Positions 1 through 7,841 of a stretch of DNA of 64,000 bases are shown here, piece by piece. The stretch's first letter is position 1. Every line of letters starts with the position of its first letter. Origin of the DNA: Arthrobacter sp. (GTDB lineage Bacteria > Actinomycetota > Actinomycetes > Actinomycetales > Micrococcaceae); assembly GCA_026393275.1 (NCBI GenBank), contig JAPLAM010000078.1, forward strand, positions 1 through 64,000, in the 5' to 3' direction. A program made the translations under genes and the position numbers. A model generated the notes under the pieces. That model was not told the origin of the DNA. It saw only the letters and a program-made list of their open reading frames with translations, and searched no databases.

Positions 1-150
1 GCCCCATTCCGCGCCGACGACGGCATCGACGTCAGCGGAGAGCAAAGCGTTGATCATGGTCTGCAGCAGATGCCGCATCAAATCCGGGGACGCGTCGGTC
101 AGGGCTTCGCCGAGCACGGTCGCGGGGTCGACAATATGGGGAGCGGTCAT
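1..150 (-). CDS. IS256-family transposase, N-terminal 50 residues (partial)
   Basis: The minus-strand frame starts at the ATG at 148-150 and runs off the left edge. The residues begin MTAPHIVDPATVLGEALTD and continue with SPDLMRHLLQTMINALLSAD. This is the typical N-terminus of IS1081-like Mutator/IS256 transposases, where an 'ASPDL(L/M)R..L...I.ALL.A..DA..GA' pattern precedes the DDE domain. The catalytic part is outside the window, so activity cannot be judged. It is a different subgroup from the second IS256-family element at 59-60.5 kb. Confidence 0.8.
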   Translation of the reverse strand, partial: MTAPHIVDPATVLGEALTDASPDLMRHLLQTMINALLSADVDAVVGAEWG

Positions 151-276
151 CGTGTTGATGCCTTTCGAGTGGGATGTGAGAGTTTCCTCGAAGGATCACA
201 CGGTGACCGTCTTCACGTCAGCAACGACGCAGACAACCACCGTGGCGTTACACCACTATGCGGGACTCCACTGAAT
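1..276 (-). mobile_element. End of an IS256-family (IS1081-like) insertion sequence, cut by the window edge
   Basis: This covers the N-terminal transposase fragment (1-150) plus the non-coding upstream end of the element. The terminal inverted repeat probably lies in the stretch ending around 270-276 (gttacaccactatgcggg followed by actccac). That boundary is inferred, because the other end is outside the window and the repeat cannot be paired. A minus-strand reading frame entering from the right stops inside this end, so the element appears to have inserted into an older gene. Confidence 0.6.
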
Positions 277-552
277 AGGCAACGCCCGGCGTGTCAGGCC
301 AACCCCGGATCCACCGTTTCTCAGACACTCCCACACATACTCGGGCGGGTCTGACGCGATGTGCACGCCGTCGAACCAGTGGCGGGACTGCCCCCGGTAT
401 TTTTTGACTAGTTGACCTACCGAGGGCTCGTGGAGTGTTGTCGACCATGCCGGCGGCTTAAGGGGGCGGAGTTCCGCAATGTGAGTTGTGGCCGTTAGTC
501 GCTGTGCCTGGCGGTGCCTGCTCTGTTCGTGGAAGGCCGGACTGTCGGTCAT
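256..552 (-). pseudogene. Unidentified reading frame, apparently truncated by the IS256-family element
   Basis: From an ATG at 552 the minus strand reads about 98 codons. A coherent-looking stretch (RHWFDGVHIASDPPEYVW) is followed by ECLRNGG. The last residues before the stop come from the IS end, so the original C-terminus is missing. A GGAGAAG sequence lies about 15 bases upstream of the ATG, farther than usual. I do not recognise a family. It could also be a chance frame, and its function is unknown. Confidence 0.25.
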
Positions 553-779
553 GCAGGTTGCTGTTCTCTTCTCCATGAGATGTTCGAGAAGGAGGTACCC
601 CCGCCGTGATGGTCGTCGATTTCCAGCAGGAGCGCAGCCTACTAGTGCTGAGCCTATTCGGGCCCGGTGCTGTTCCGGCGGCCGGCTCTTTCTGCCGGGG
701 CGAAATCGCCAGAGGCAACTGTTCCGCACGCACGGCCATTAGGCGGCCCGGTTGGGGTCCGAATCTGGCCAGAACAGAG
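553..779. other. Stretch without a confident gene
   Basis: A good Shine-Dalgarno-like AAGGAGGT sits near 589-597 and is followed by GTG/ATG at 606-609. The plus-strand frame it would open runs straight into the tRNA-like repeat and gives a low-complexity peptide. The minus-strand frames are equally unconvincing. I see no recognisable product. The DNA may be a remnant of whatever the neighbouring IS and the repeat displaced. Confidence 0.3.
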
Positions 780-913
780 GGTGTGCACAATGTGCACACC
801 CTGGGCTTCGGATCGGGTCGTACTGGTGCCGGACTGGGCCGGATTGCGCATGTTTTCGGGGGAGTGGCGGATTTGTAGGGGCTGGAACCCGGTTCGAGTC
901 CCACCTCGGGCAC
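780..913 (+). repeat. tRNA-Leu-3'-end-like dispersed repeat, copy 1
   Basis: The repeat opens with a palindrome at 780-800 (ten-base arms ggtgtgcaca and tgtgcacacc around one A). It continues through a conserved block (ggatcgggtcgtactggtgc and ccggactgggccggatt) and ends with the tRNA-like tail ggttcgagtc-ccacctcgggcac. The tail resembles the T arm and acceptor strand of tRNA-Leu, and agtggcgga upstream resembles the tRNA-Leu 5' part. There is no anticodon arm, so it is not a working tRNA. Three further copies are in the window. Confidence 0.8.
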
Positions 914-972
914 AGTGTTTTCCCTGTTCAGGGGCCTGTTGGCCTCTGTGTGTGCACAAAATGTTCACTTAT

Positions 973-996
973 GGGCCCCTTTTGGGGCCTTTTTTT
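973..996 (+). terminator. Intrinsic terminator downstream of repeat copy 1
   Basis: A GGGCCCC-TTTT-GGGGCC hairpin is followed directly by a run of seven T. Copy 4 of the repeat carries an equivalent hairpin at the same distance. The terminator therefore seems to belong to the ancestral tRNA locus from which the repeat arose. Confidence 0.75.
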
Positions 997-1157
997 AGTG
1001 GCCGTTGCTGGGCGGGTTCCTTCTTTCTTGTGGGTGGGCGCCGTTCTTGGCTGGCTTGCTACTTCTTCATGACGTCCCGGGCGGCGACTACATGATCTGT
1101 CTGGGGGCGAGGGACGTTCGCAGGTGGCGGTCCAGTCGACACAGTCAACTGGGTTGG

Positions 1158-3629
1158 ATGACTTTCCTAGGTTTCGGTGTGGGGGCCTCTGCCTATCACA
1201 ATGGAACCGTGATTGAAGACACTCCTGAAGCTGGTGGTCAAACTGCATTGCCGGGCCTGTCCGATGCGGCAGATAGGGCGTTGAGACGCGACCTCGAGGA
1301 ATTGCGCCTTGACAATGCCAGGTTGCGGAAGCTCTTGGAACTTACGGAAGCGGAGTCAAAGGCAGCGCACTTGGCCCAGGCTGTGATTCCTATGGTGATG
1401 CACCCTGGTCCGGTCACCATGGAATCGTCTCCGGAAGCGAAAGTCCGGCTGTTCCAGGACTTGTTCAGGGCTCGCAGTGATGTCTACGCGGTTCGGTGGG
1501 AAAACTCTCGGGACGGGCGCTCCGGCTGGGTACCAGCGGTCGCCGGTGGTTGGCGCAAGGGCACGAGCATCGCCGGTACCAGTTTCTTGCCGCTTACACC
1601 GCTCGTTGTTGCGGATCATTTGCGCGGAGCGCAGCACATTGGCCTCTATCCCTTGACTGAACAGGACACCTGTTGGTGGGTCGCTGCGGACTTTGACGGC
1701 GGCGCCGCAATGCTGGATGCGATGGCGTACGTCAAGGCTGCACGTTTTCGGGGAATTCCAGCAGCCTTGGAAGTGTCCCAATCCGGACGTGGCGCCCATG
1801 TGTGGATCTTCTTCAGCACTGCGATGCCAGCGTCCGCGGCACGTCAACTTGGCACAGGTCTCATCCACGAGGCGATGGCATTGCGTGGCAGCATGAGCCT
1901 GGCCAGTTACGACAGGCTTTTCCCTGCCCAGGACGTTCATTCCGGCAAAGGTATGGGTAACCTGATTGCGGCGCCTCTGAACGGCAAGCGCCGGCAGCAT
2001 GGCACCACGTTGTTCCTCGACACAACGACCCTCGAACCTTACGAGGACCAATGGGCTTACCTGTCCAGTCTGGATCGGCTTTCGAACCGGGAAGTTCGCG
2101 ACCATATCCGTAGGCTGCCTGCAGTTAGGCTGGGACAAGAGGTTCGCCGGCTCGAACTGCCCCAATCGTCCAAGATCGTTCCACGCCCGGCACTGATTGT
2201 CCATGCAGCTTTCACGTCACGCCTGACGATCAAGGCATCAGACCTGGGACCAGCAATGATTTCCGCCGTCAAGCATGCCGCGTCCATGCCGAACCCTGAG
2301 TTCTATGACCGTCAACGCCAGAGGCGATCCACCTGGAACATTCCCCGATACCTGCGCAACTACGACGAAACGCTTGACGGCGACCTCATCTTGCCGCGTG
2401 GGTTGCTGCCGCTCTTGGAGCAACTGGTCGAATCGAGTGGCAGCTCGATGGACATTGATGATCAACGGGCGGCAGGTGGCGCCCAAAGCTTCGAGTGCTC
2501 AGCCCGCCTGCGTGCGGAACAACAAGAGGCGGTGGACGCCGCCACTGCCTCCGATCGTGGAGTCCTGGTGGCCCCGCCCGGCACTGGCAAGACTGTGATG
2601 GCTTGTGCTGCGATGGCACTTCGTGGTGTCTCAACGCTCATTCTGGTTGATCGCAAGGCCCTGGCGGAGCAATGGCGCAGTCGTCTCCGTGAGTTCATGG
2701 ACGAGAAATGTGGTCAAATCGGAGGCGGGCGCGCAAAGATGACGGGCCGGGTCGACGTAGCGCTGCTCCCTACGCTGGCCCGCCGGGAAAATATTGCCGA
2801 GCTGACCGCCGATTACGGGTTTGTCATCGTGGACGAGTGCCACCATGTCCCGGCGGCAGCGTTCAGCCACGTCATGAACCAGATCCCGGCCCGGTACTGG
2901 CTGGGGCTGACGGCCACACCGTACCGGCGGGACAAATTGGACTGGCTGATCTACCACCAGCTCGGCCAAATCTCACACACGATTTCACCCGCTGCTCCGC
3001 AGCAGCTACCAACGCACGCACGCGACATTTCCGAGCCGGCGCTCGCCTTGGAACTGCACCGGACCTCATACACGTACGAGGGCGCCGCGGACCCCACCGA
3101 GCCGGGCGGGATCTCTGCCATCTACAGGGACCTGATCGCGGATGGGGGACGACTGCAACAAATCTACGACGACGTCTTGGATGCTTACGAACAGAACTCC
3201 CGAATCCTTTTACTGACGACCTGGAAAGCTCATCTTGAATCCTTTAGGTCTCGGTTCGAGGCAGCTGGTCTGAAGCCTGTGGTCTTCACCGGCGCCATGA
3301 AAGCCAAGGAACGGCAGGCCGCCGTCGACCTTCTTGCCACTGCCGATGATGCGCAGCCCCTGCTGGTCCTGGGCACGGGCTCATACATTGGAGAAGGCTT
3401 TGACTGCCCCAAACTGGACACCCTCTTCCTTGCCGCGCCTGTGTCGTTCAAAGGCAGATTGGTCCAGTACGTCGGCCGGGTTATCCGGCCTTACCAGGGG
3501 AAAACCGTGGCGACCGTTCACGACTACTATGACGAATCCACACCCGTACTGGCAGCGTCCCTGACCAAACGGGCCCCCGGGTACGTCTCACTCGGATTCC
3601 CTGATCCGCGGACGATCACAATGCGCTGA
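1158..3629 (+). CDS. TOTE-type archaeo-eukaryotic primase fused to a superfamily 2 helicase
   Basis: About 823 residues. A short coiled-coil-like segment (LRRDLEELRLDNARLRKLLE) leads the chain. An archaeo-eukaryotic primase core of the TOTE type follows, with the metal-binding motif VAADFDGG near nt 1681-1704 and the S-x-H motif SGRGAHVWIFF near 1783-1815. The C-terminal half is a DEAD/DEAH-like helicase with Walker A APPGTGKT (2571-2594), Walker B DECHH (about 2832), motif III LTATPYR and motif VI QYVGRVIRP. TOTE systems are predicted conflict elements; the mechanism here is not known from sequence. The start is uncertain: ATG 1158, GTG 1179 and GTG 1209 all lack a strong ribosome site. No separate nuclease effector is adjacent. 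It lies between two repeat copies and just upstream of a toxin-antitoxin pair. Confidence 0.85.
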   Translation: MTFLGFGVGASAYHNGTVIEDTPEAGGQTALPGLSDAADRALRRDLEELRLDNARLRKLLELTEAESKAAHLAQAVIPMVMHPGPVTMESSPEAKVRLFQDLFRARSDVYAVRWENSRDGRSGWVPAVAGGWRKGTSIAGTSFLPLTPLVVADHLRGAQHIGLYPLTEQDTCWWVAADFDGGAAMLDAMAYVKAARFRGIPAALEVSQSGRGAHVWIFFSTAMPASAARQLGTGLIHEAMALRGSMSLASYDRLFPAQDVHSGKGMGNLIAAPLNGKRRQHGTTLFLDTTTLEPYEDQWAYLSSLDRLSNREVRDHIRRLPAVRLGQEVRRLELPQSSKIVPRPALIVHAAFTSRLTIKASDLGPAMISAVKHAASMPNPEFYDRQRQRRSTWNIPRYLRNYDETLDGDLILPRGLLPLLEQLVESSGSSMDIDDQRAAGGAQSFECSARLRAEQQEAVDAATASDRGVLVAPPGTGKTVMACAAMALRGVSTLILVDRKALAEQWRSRLREFMDEKCGQIGGGRAKMTGRVDVALLPTLARRENIAELTADYGFVIVDECHHVPAAAFSHVMNQIPARYWLGLTATPYRRDKLDWLIYHQLGQISHTISPAAPQQLPTHARDISEPALALELHRTSYTYEGAADPTEPGGISAIYRDLIADGGRLQQIYDDVLDAYEQNSRILLLTTWKAHLESFRSRFEAAGLKPVVFTGAMKAKERQAAVDLLATADDAQPLLVLGTGSYIGEGFDCPKLDTLFLAAPVSFKGRLVQYVGRVIRPYQGKTVATVHDYYDESTPVLAASLTKRAPGYVSLGFPDPRTITMR

Positions 3630-3699
3630 CATCGTTACCAAAGTCCGTCGGCAGCGGCCCATGGATCTCACCTCGACCAGGACAAGATCGTCCCTTTTG

Positions 3700-3758
3700 T
3701 TGACCTCCTTCTCCCGGCGATATAACACTTGAGTTGTATCACCCCTGAGTTGTATGAT
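3700..3758 (+). promoter_or_regulatory. Promoter/operator of the toxin-antitoxin pair
   Basis: TTGACC at 3700 and TATAAC at 3721 could form a promoter, although the 15-base spacer is short. Two direct copies of GAGTTGTAT, at about 3731 and 3746, lie right before the toxin start. This is the arrangement expected for autoregulation by the HTH antitoxin. No ribosome site precedes the ATGs, so leaderless translation is possible. Confidence 0.5.
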
Positions 3759-4119
3759 GGACTCGATGTGGAACGTTGACGTGGGACTCGTGGAGCGGTG
3801 GCTGTTAGGCCTTGACCAGGACTCGTATGAGCAGATTGTTGCTGCATTGGAGCTTCTCGCCGAGCGCGGACCTCAACTTGGTCGTCCGTTGGTCGACACG
3901 GTGGTTCGTTCGCGGCATAAGAACATGAAGGAGCTGCGGCCGGGGTCGAGTGGGCGGTCGGAACTGCGAATTCTATTTGCCTTTGATCCGGAGCGGCGGG
4001 CGATCCTGCTTGTCGCGGGGGACAAGGCGGGCAACTGGACCAAGTGGTACAAGACGAACATTCCGGTTGCGGATGACCTGTTCGATGATCATCTGAGGAT
4101 TCTGAAAGGAGGGGCATAG
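3754..4119 (+). CDS. HigB/RelE-superfamily toxin (phage Gp49-like)
   Basis: A 121-residue protein with the pattern of phage-derived Gp49-like/HigB toxins: WLLGLDQDSYEQIVAALELL, then LGRPLVDTVVRSRHKNMKEL, then LRILFAFDPERRAILLVAGDKAG. Known members are ribosome-dependent or free mRNA endonucleases, and the conserved Arg/Lys-rich central strands are present. In-frame ATGs at 3754, 3757 and 3766 are all possible starts. The stop overlaps the antitoxin GTG by one base, so the pair is translationally coupled. Toxin-first order is usual for HigBA. It shares the repeat-bounded island with the primase-helicase. Confidence 0.85.
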   Translation: MMDSMWNVDVGLVERWLLGLDQDSYEQIVAALELLAERGPQLGRPLVDTVVRSRHKNMKELRPGSSGRSELRILFAFDPERRAILLVAGDKAGNWTKWYKTNIPVADDLFDDHLRILKGGA

Positions 4120-4424
4120 TGGCGAAGTCCGTTGAGGAACTGCTGGCAAAGCGTCCGGTTGACCGGATTGCTGTGGATGCCCACAAGAAGCGCATGCTCG
4201 ATGAGGTCCGGGCCTACCGGCTTCGGGAGCTCCGCGAGGCCTCGGAGTTGACGCAGGTCGAGCTGGCTGGGCGTTTACACGTCAGCCAGAACAGGGTGTC
4301 CCGCATCGAGCACGGCGACATTGATCGTGCCCAGGTCGATACTTTGCGAAAATATGTCGAGGCCCTCGGCGGCCGGCTTCGTGTCGAGGTTGAGCTCGGC
4401 GACGAGCGGATCCAGATCGCCTGA
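4119..4424 (+). CDS. XRE-family HTH antitoxin (HigA-like)
   Basis: A 101-residue protein starting at GTG 4119 with a strong AAAGGAGGGG ribosome site inside the toxin gene. A helix-turn-helix of the Cro/CI type occupies roughly residues 37-75 (LREASELTQVELAGRLHVSQ, then NRVSRIEHGDIDRAQV). The C-terminal strand GGRLRVEVELGDERIQIA is typical of antitoxins that cap a HigB/RelE toxin. It should bind the duplicated GAGTTGTAT motif upstream and repress the pair. Confidence 0.88.
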   Translation: MAKSVEELLAKRPVDRIAVDAHKKRMLDEVRAYRLRELREASELTQVELAGRLHVSQNRVSRIEHGDIDRAQVDTLRKYVEALGGRLRVEVELGDERIQIA

Positions 4425-4497
4425 CGAAACGCCTCGGAGCGATCCGCGACGGTAGCCGTCGTGCCCATACAGCGGGGTCTGAAAGGTGGGAAAAAGG

Positions 4498-4631
4498 GGT
4501 GTGCACAATGTGCACACCTTGGCCTTCGGATTGGGCCGTATATCGGCCGGACTGGCCCGGATTCGGCATGTTTATTGAACTTCCCAGTGTTTTCAAGGGC
4601 TGGAGCCCGGTTCGAGTCCCACCTCGGGCAC
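4498..4631 (+). repeat. tRNA-Leu-3'-end-like dispersed repeat, copy 2
   Basis: It has the same perfect palindrome as copy 1 (4498-4518, ten-base arms around one A) and the same tail ggttcgagtc-ccacctcgggcac. The central part, around 4570-4600, has diverged most of the four copies. With copy 1 it makes a direct repeat flanking the primase-helicase plus toxin-antitoxin block (about 3.7 kb). This is what an integrated element leaves at its two attachment sites. Confidence 0.78.
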
Positions 4632-5299
4632 AGTGTTTCCTCTGGTCAGGGGCTTTTTTGGTGTTTCTTCGTGTGGACAGTGTCCACGCTCTCGCCTCTG
4701 ACCTGTGTCTCGGGTGTGTGGGTCCCCGACGGTCTATTGGTTGTTTCGGAGCGGCCGTCTACGGCGAACCGGTACAGCCCTGTGGGAGCCTGTTCTGGGA
4801 GTTCACCCTTCTTCGTCCTTCCGTTGGCTATCTTCGTCCACCACTTCATGGTTGCCAGGGCCGCGTACAACGTGACTTGCTAACGATTCCTATTCCCCAT
4901 GATGTTCTCGCAGTTTTCCCGCCTGCAACTACCTATTCTGCGATCGTCGCATCCAAATTCTGAGTAACGGCGCCGCTGTCCTGGCTTTTTTGGTGGCCGG
5001 AGCTGATCTCCGGATCCAAGGCCAGCAATCCCGCTACGATCTCTGCCTCCGCGGTGGTAATGCATGCTGGGCGGGCAGCGCGGTGACGACCCAGACCGGA
5101 TCTTTACCGATTGCCTGTGCGATCGCCGCCGTCGTTCCTTGAGATACCAACGAATCAGACGAAGTGCCATTACCTCCGCCCAGCGCCGCGTCCACCACCG
5201 AGAGACATCGGGCACCGTAACCTGGGATGGTCGTAGGTCGTCGGTATCCGTATCGGTTCCACTATGGATAGGGATGACGCGGTACGCGGAGGGTGGGGG
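4632..5299. other. Long intergenic stretch, possible gene debris
   Basis: No convincing gene is present. On the minus strand around 5060-5215 one frame gives a protein-like segment (SSDSLVSQGTTAAIAQAIGK and DPVWVVTALPAQ). It has no start and is cut by stops on the 3' side, which suggests a decayed remnant that I cannot assign. The rest holds only short frames. Confidence 0.3.
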
Positions 5300-6184
5300 C
5301 TACGCGGTCACGTTTGCACTGTCGCCGGCGGTCGCGGCAAATGACGTTCCGCTGACCATCCTGGCTTCATCGGATGCCAGGAACACCACCAACGGAGCTA
5401 CGTCTGCCGGGTCGATCCATGGCACGCTCATCGGGCTTTTCGCCGCCAAAGACTTCCTGGCTGCCGCCTCGTCCGTCGCCTCGTCTCCTGTGGCTTCGCC
5501 ACCGCCGGTCGCGATCGCCTGCGCATAGCGGTCCTCGTGACGGGTGAGCGCGGTGTTAATTAGACCGGGGATGACTGCGTTGACGGTGATGCCGTGCTCC
5601 CCAAGTTCCAGGGCGGCCGACTTCATGAGACCGATGATTCCCCACTTCGAGGCGGAGTACGAGGACCCCCATTTCGTTCCGTGTTGCCCCTGTGTGGAGG
5701 AGGTAACGATAATCCGGCCGCCACCACGACGCACCAAGAGCGGTGCAAAGACGCGTAGAACATTGGCAGTGCCGTTGAGGTTGTTCTCGATCTGATCGAA
5801 CCAGTCTGCGTCGTCCATCTCCAGCAAGGGTTTGAAGGCCTGGATGCCGGCGTTGGCGAAGACGATATCGACACCGCCCCACTCCTCTTCGACCTGACTG
5901 CTGATCGTCCGCAGCCCGGTGATGCTCCTGTGGTCGGCAATAAATTGCTGCCAGCGGACGCCGCTGGCAGCCACTTGAGCACCGGTACGGGCCAGCTCGG
6001 CCGGCGAGGCGGGAGCGAAAGTGTCGATGGGGCTCACCTCGGCCGCGATGTCGATGCCCACAACGTCTGCCCCGGCCTGGGCGAGAGCGATAGCACTGGC
6101 CCGCCCAATACCGCGGGCGGCACCCGTGACCACGGCGATCTTCCCGTCCAGACGACCGGTCGTCCAACTCTTCTTCTCGGGCAC
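5300..6184 (-). CDS. SDR-family oxidoreductase
   Basis: A 294-residue short-chain dehydrogenase/reductase. It has the nucleotide motif TGAARGIG near the N-terminus, the structural NAG (ANAGIQ) and the active site YSASK with the preceding Ser in VTSSTQG. The length and the extended loop between the cofactor motif and NAG resemble mycofactocin-linked or carveol-dehydrogenase-like SDRs, which run longer than the usual 250 residues. No substrate can be read from the sequence. It stands alone on the minus strand, downstream of the SnoaL-like and YceI genes, with 173 bases between it and the SnoaL-like gene. Confidence 0.88.
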   Translation of the reverse strand: MPEKKSWTTGRLDGKIAVVTGAARGIGRASAIALAQAGADVVGIDIAAEVSPIDTFAPASPAELARTGAQVAASGVRWQQFIADHRSITGLRTISSQVEEEWGGVDIVFANAGIQAFKPLLEMDDADWFDQIENNLNGTANVLRVFAPLLVRRGGGRIIVTSSTQGQHGTKWGSSYSASKWGIIGLMKSAALELGEHGITVNAVIPGLINTALTRHEDRYAQAIATGGGEATGDEATDEAAARKSLAAKSPMSVPWIDPADVAPLVVFLASDEARMVSGTSFAATAGDSANVTA

Positions 6185-6357
6185 AGCGAACGCTCCTCTC
6201 CGGGTCCGGCAAATATACGCGTGGCGATGCTGACGAAGTCGAGCCCGTGCGGGGTGCTGTCGAACAGGCTGGCTCCGGGCCCATATTTCCGATCGTCATG
6301 CGCGTCCCCCTGTCAGAGCTCTCACGCGCCATCAGGGAGGGAGTGCACTGGCCGGGG

Positions 6358-6705
6358 TTAGGACCAGATGTATTCCTCGACGATCGCGCCGTTGAGCCAC
6401 TTGGCGACGGTCACCATTCGGCCTCCGCCTTCGAACTCTCCGATGACACAGGTCCACTCCCCGGAGCCGAACGCGATCGGGTGGGAGGTGATCTGGGGCG
6501 GCGTTCCGCCTGCGGAATCGACGTACGCCTTCATGGCGTCGATGTGTTCCTGGATGCCGTGCGTTGGTGGCTGCCCTTTCCAATCCACCAGTACGTTGTC
6601 GGTGTGGTGGTGGGCGAACACTCCGTTCCAGTCGGCGTTGTTCCAGCCGGTGAAGTCGAGGTCGTCCATGCCCTTGAGGTTGTTGTTGACCTGGTCATCT
6701 TGCAT
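6358..6705 (-). CDS. SnoaL-like / NTF2-fold protein
   Basis: A 115-residue protein starting at ATG 6705 behind a GAGGAAAG ribosome site. The motif order (GMDDLDFTGWNNADW, then HHHTDNVLVDWKG, then ITSHPIAFGSGEWTCVIGEF) fits the SnoaL-like NTF2 fold, a small alpha+beta barrel used by cyclases, hydratases and carriers. The His cluster HHHTDN is a likely pocket element. The role is unknown. It is probably cotranscribed with the YceI gene upstream (60-base gap). Confidence 0.75.
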   Translation of the reverse strand: MQDDQVNNNLKGMDDLDFTGWNNADWNGVFAHHHTDNVLVDWKGQPPTHGIQEHIDAMKAYVDSAGGTPPQITSHPIAFGSGEWTCVIGEFEGGGRMVTVAKWLNGAIVEEYIWS

Positions 6706-6765
6706 GATTAGCTTCTTTCCTCGCTGGACCAACAGATCCCCACTCGGCCGGCGGCCGGGCAAGTG

Positions 6766-7350
6766 TTACAGAGGCCGGATCGCCTCCGCGTCGATGTCGA
6801 TCGCGATGTCCCTACCCACGAGCAGCCCTCCGGCTTCTTTGAGGAGTTCGAAGGTGAGCCCGAAATCGCGTCGGGTGATGGAAGCATGGGCGTGGAATGC
6901 GATACGGATGTTGCCGGAGGCGTCGGTCACGGCGCCTCCAAAACGGACGGTGAGCTCCACGGGACGCGTCACGCCGTGCAGCGTCAAGTCTCCTTTTACT
7001 TGCCATGCCCCTGCCGTCGACTCGAACGCCGCCGTGCTGCGGTATGTCATGGTCGGATAGCGCCCGACGTCCAGGTAGTTCTCCGAGCGAACGTCGTCGT
7101 CGCGGACCGGATTCAGCGTGGTGACCGACGCGGTCTCGATACTGACCTCGACGCTAGACTCCGTCAGGTCATCGGCTACAACGATGGTGCCCTGCACCGC
7201 CTCGAATCGGCCCCGGACGCGCCCGACCACGAGATGCTGGGCGCTGAACGCGACGAAGGTGTGCACCGGGTCGAGTTCAAATGTGCCCACGGGAGGAGCG
7301 AGAACGTGATTCACGATGCGGCTGTGGTCCCCGTCCGTCCGGTCGTTCAT
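6766..7350 (-). CDS. YceI-family protein
   Basis: A 194-residue protein starting at ATG 7350 with an AGGGAG ribosome site. It shows the YceI lipocalin-like pattern: FELDPVHTFVAFSAQHLVVG, then VRSENYLDVGRYPTMTYRST, then GDLTLHGVTRPVELTVRFGG. YceI proteins bind long isoprenoid or fatty-amide molecules in a beta barrel. The expected 'HSxVxFxxxHL' signature is present as DPVHTFVAFSAQHL. No export signal is seen, so this one is probably cytoplasmic. Confidence 0.9.
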   Translation of the reverse strand: MNDRTDGDHSRIVNHVLAPPVGTFELDPVHTFVAFSAQHLVVGRVRGRFEAVQGTIVVADDLTESSVEVSIETASVTTLNPVRDDDVRSENYLDVGRYPTMTYRSTAAFESTAGAWQVKGDLTLHGVTRPVELTVRFGGAVTDASGNIRIAFHAHASITRRDFGLTFELLKEAGGLLVGRDIAIDIDAEAIRPL

Positions 7351-7598
7351 GCGCAACTCCCTGAGATATTTGTCTATCAGCAGTGACTTGGACAAGCTCG
7401 TCAGGCTAGACGCTACCCCCGCCCATGCGCATGCGAAAGAGGGTCGCCGGCAGAATGCCCCGCGGAGCGGTCACTCCTCGGGATTCGGGACGAACCCGCC
7501 GCGCGAGCCGTTTCGCCTTTCGTTACGGTCGTCGCGTTCTCATCGACTGAAGGCATTGACCCTTTCGCTCCATGCCCTACGCGTGGTACGACATCCAT

Positions 7599-7838
7599 AT
7601 GTCCGAACATGATGTGTTCACCGGGTTCCCGATTGAAGTCAATGACGGGAAAACTCGCCGGTGGGGCGCGATATTGGTTAAGGCAGTCTTTGCGATCCTG
7701 GTGGTCGGCGCTGTTCTGTCGGCGATTCTCTGGGCAGCCGTCAGTAGCGACATGGGCGCATTGATCCTGTCCGCCACGTTCGCGGCCTGCGCTGGCCTGA
7801 TGGTCATTCGGCAGGCACTTCTGGCAGAACGGGGGTAG
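7599..7838 (+). CDS. Small two-helix membrane protein, unknown function
   Basis: A 79-residue protein from ATG 7599. A short polar N-terminus (MSEHDVFTGFPIEVNDGKTR) precedes two hydrophobic segments, around residues 24-45 and 50-70. The ribosome site is weak. It ends three bases before the next gene, so the two are probably coexpressed and may act together in the membrane. I do not recognise a named family. Confidence 0.6.
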   Translation: MSEHDVFTGFPIEVNDGKTRRWGAILVKAVFAILVVGAVLSAILWAAVSSDMGALILSATFAACAGLMVIRQALLAERG

Positions 7839-7841
7839 TCC

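Noticed and set aside
841..913. Functional tRNA-Leu gene
   Set aside because: The T-arm and acceptor-like 3' end are present, but the anticodon arm and the full 5' acceptor strand are missing, and the T stem does not pair well.
654..968. Minus-strand open frames across the tRNA-like repeat (similar ones at the other copies)
   Set aside because: Their shared peptides (GGTRTGFQP and the like) are the antisense of the T-arm/acceptor sequence. There is no ribosome site and the similarity is explained by the repeat.
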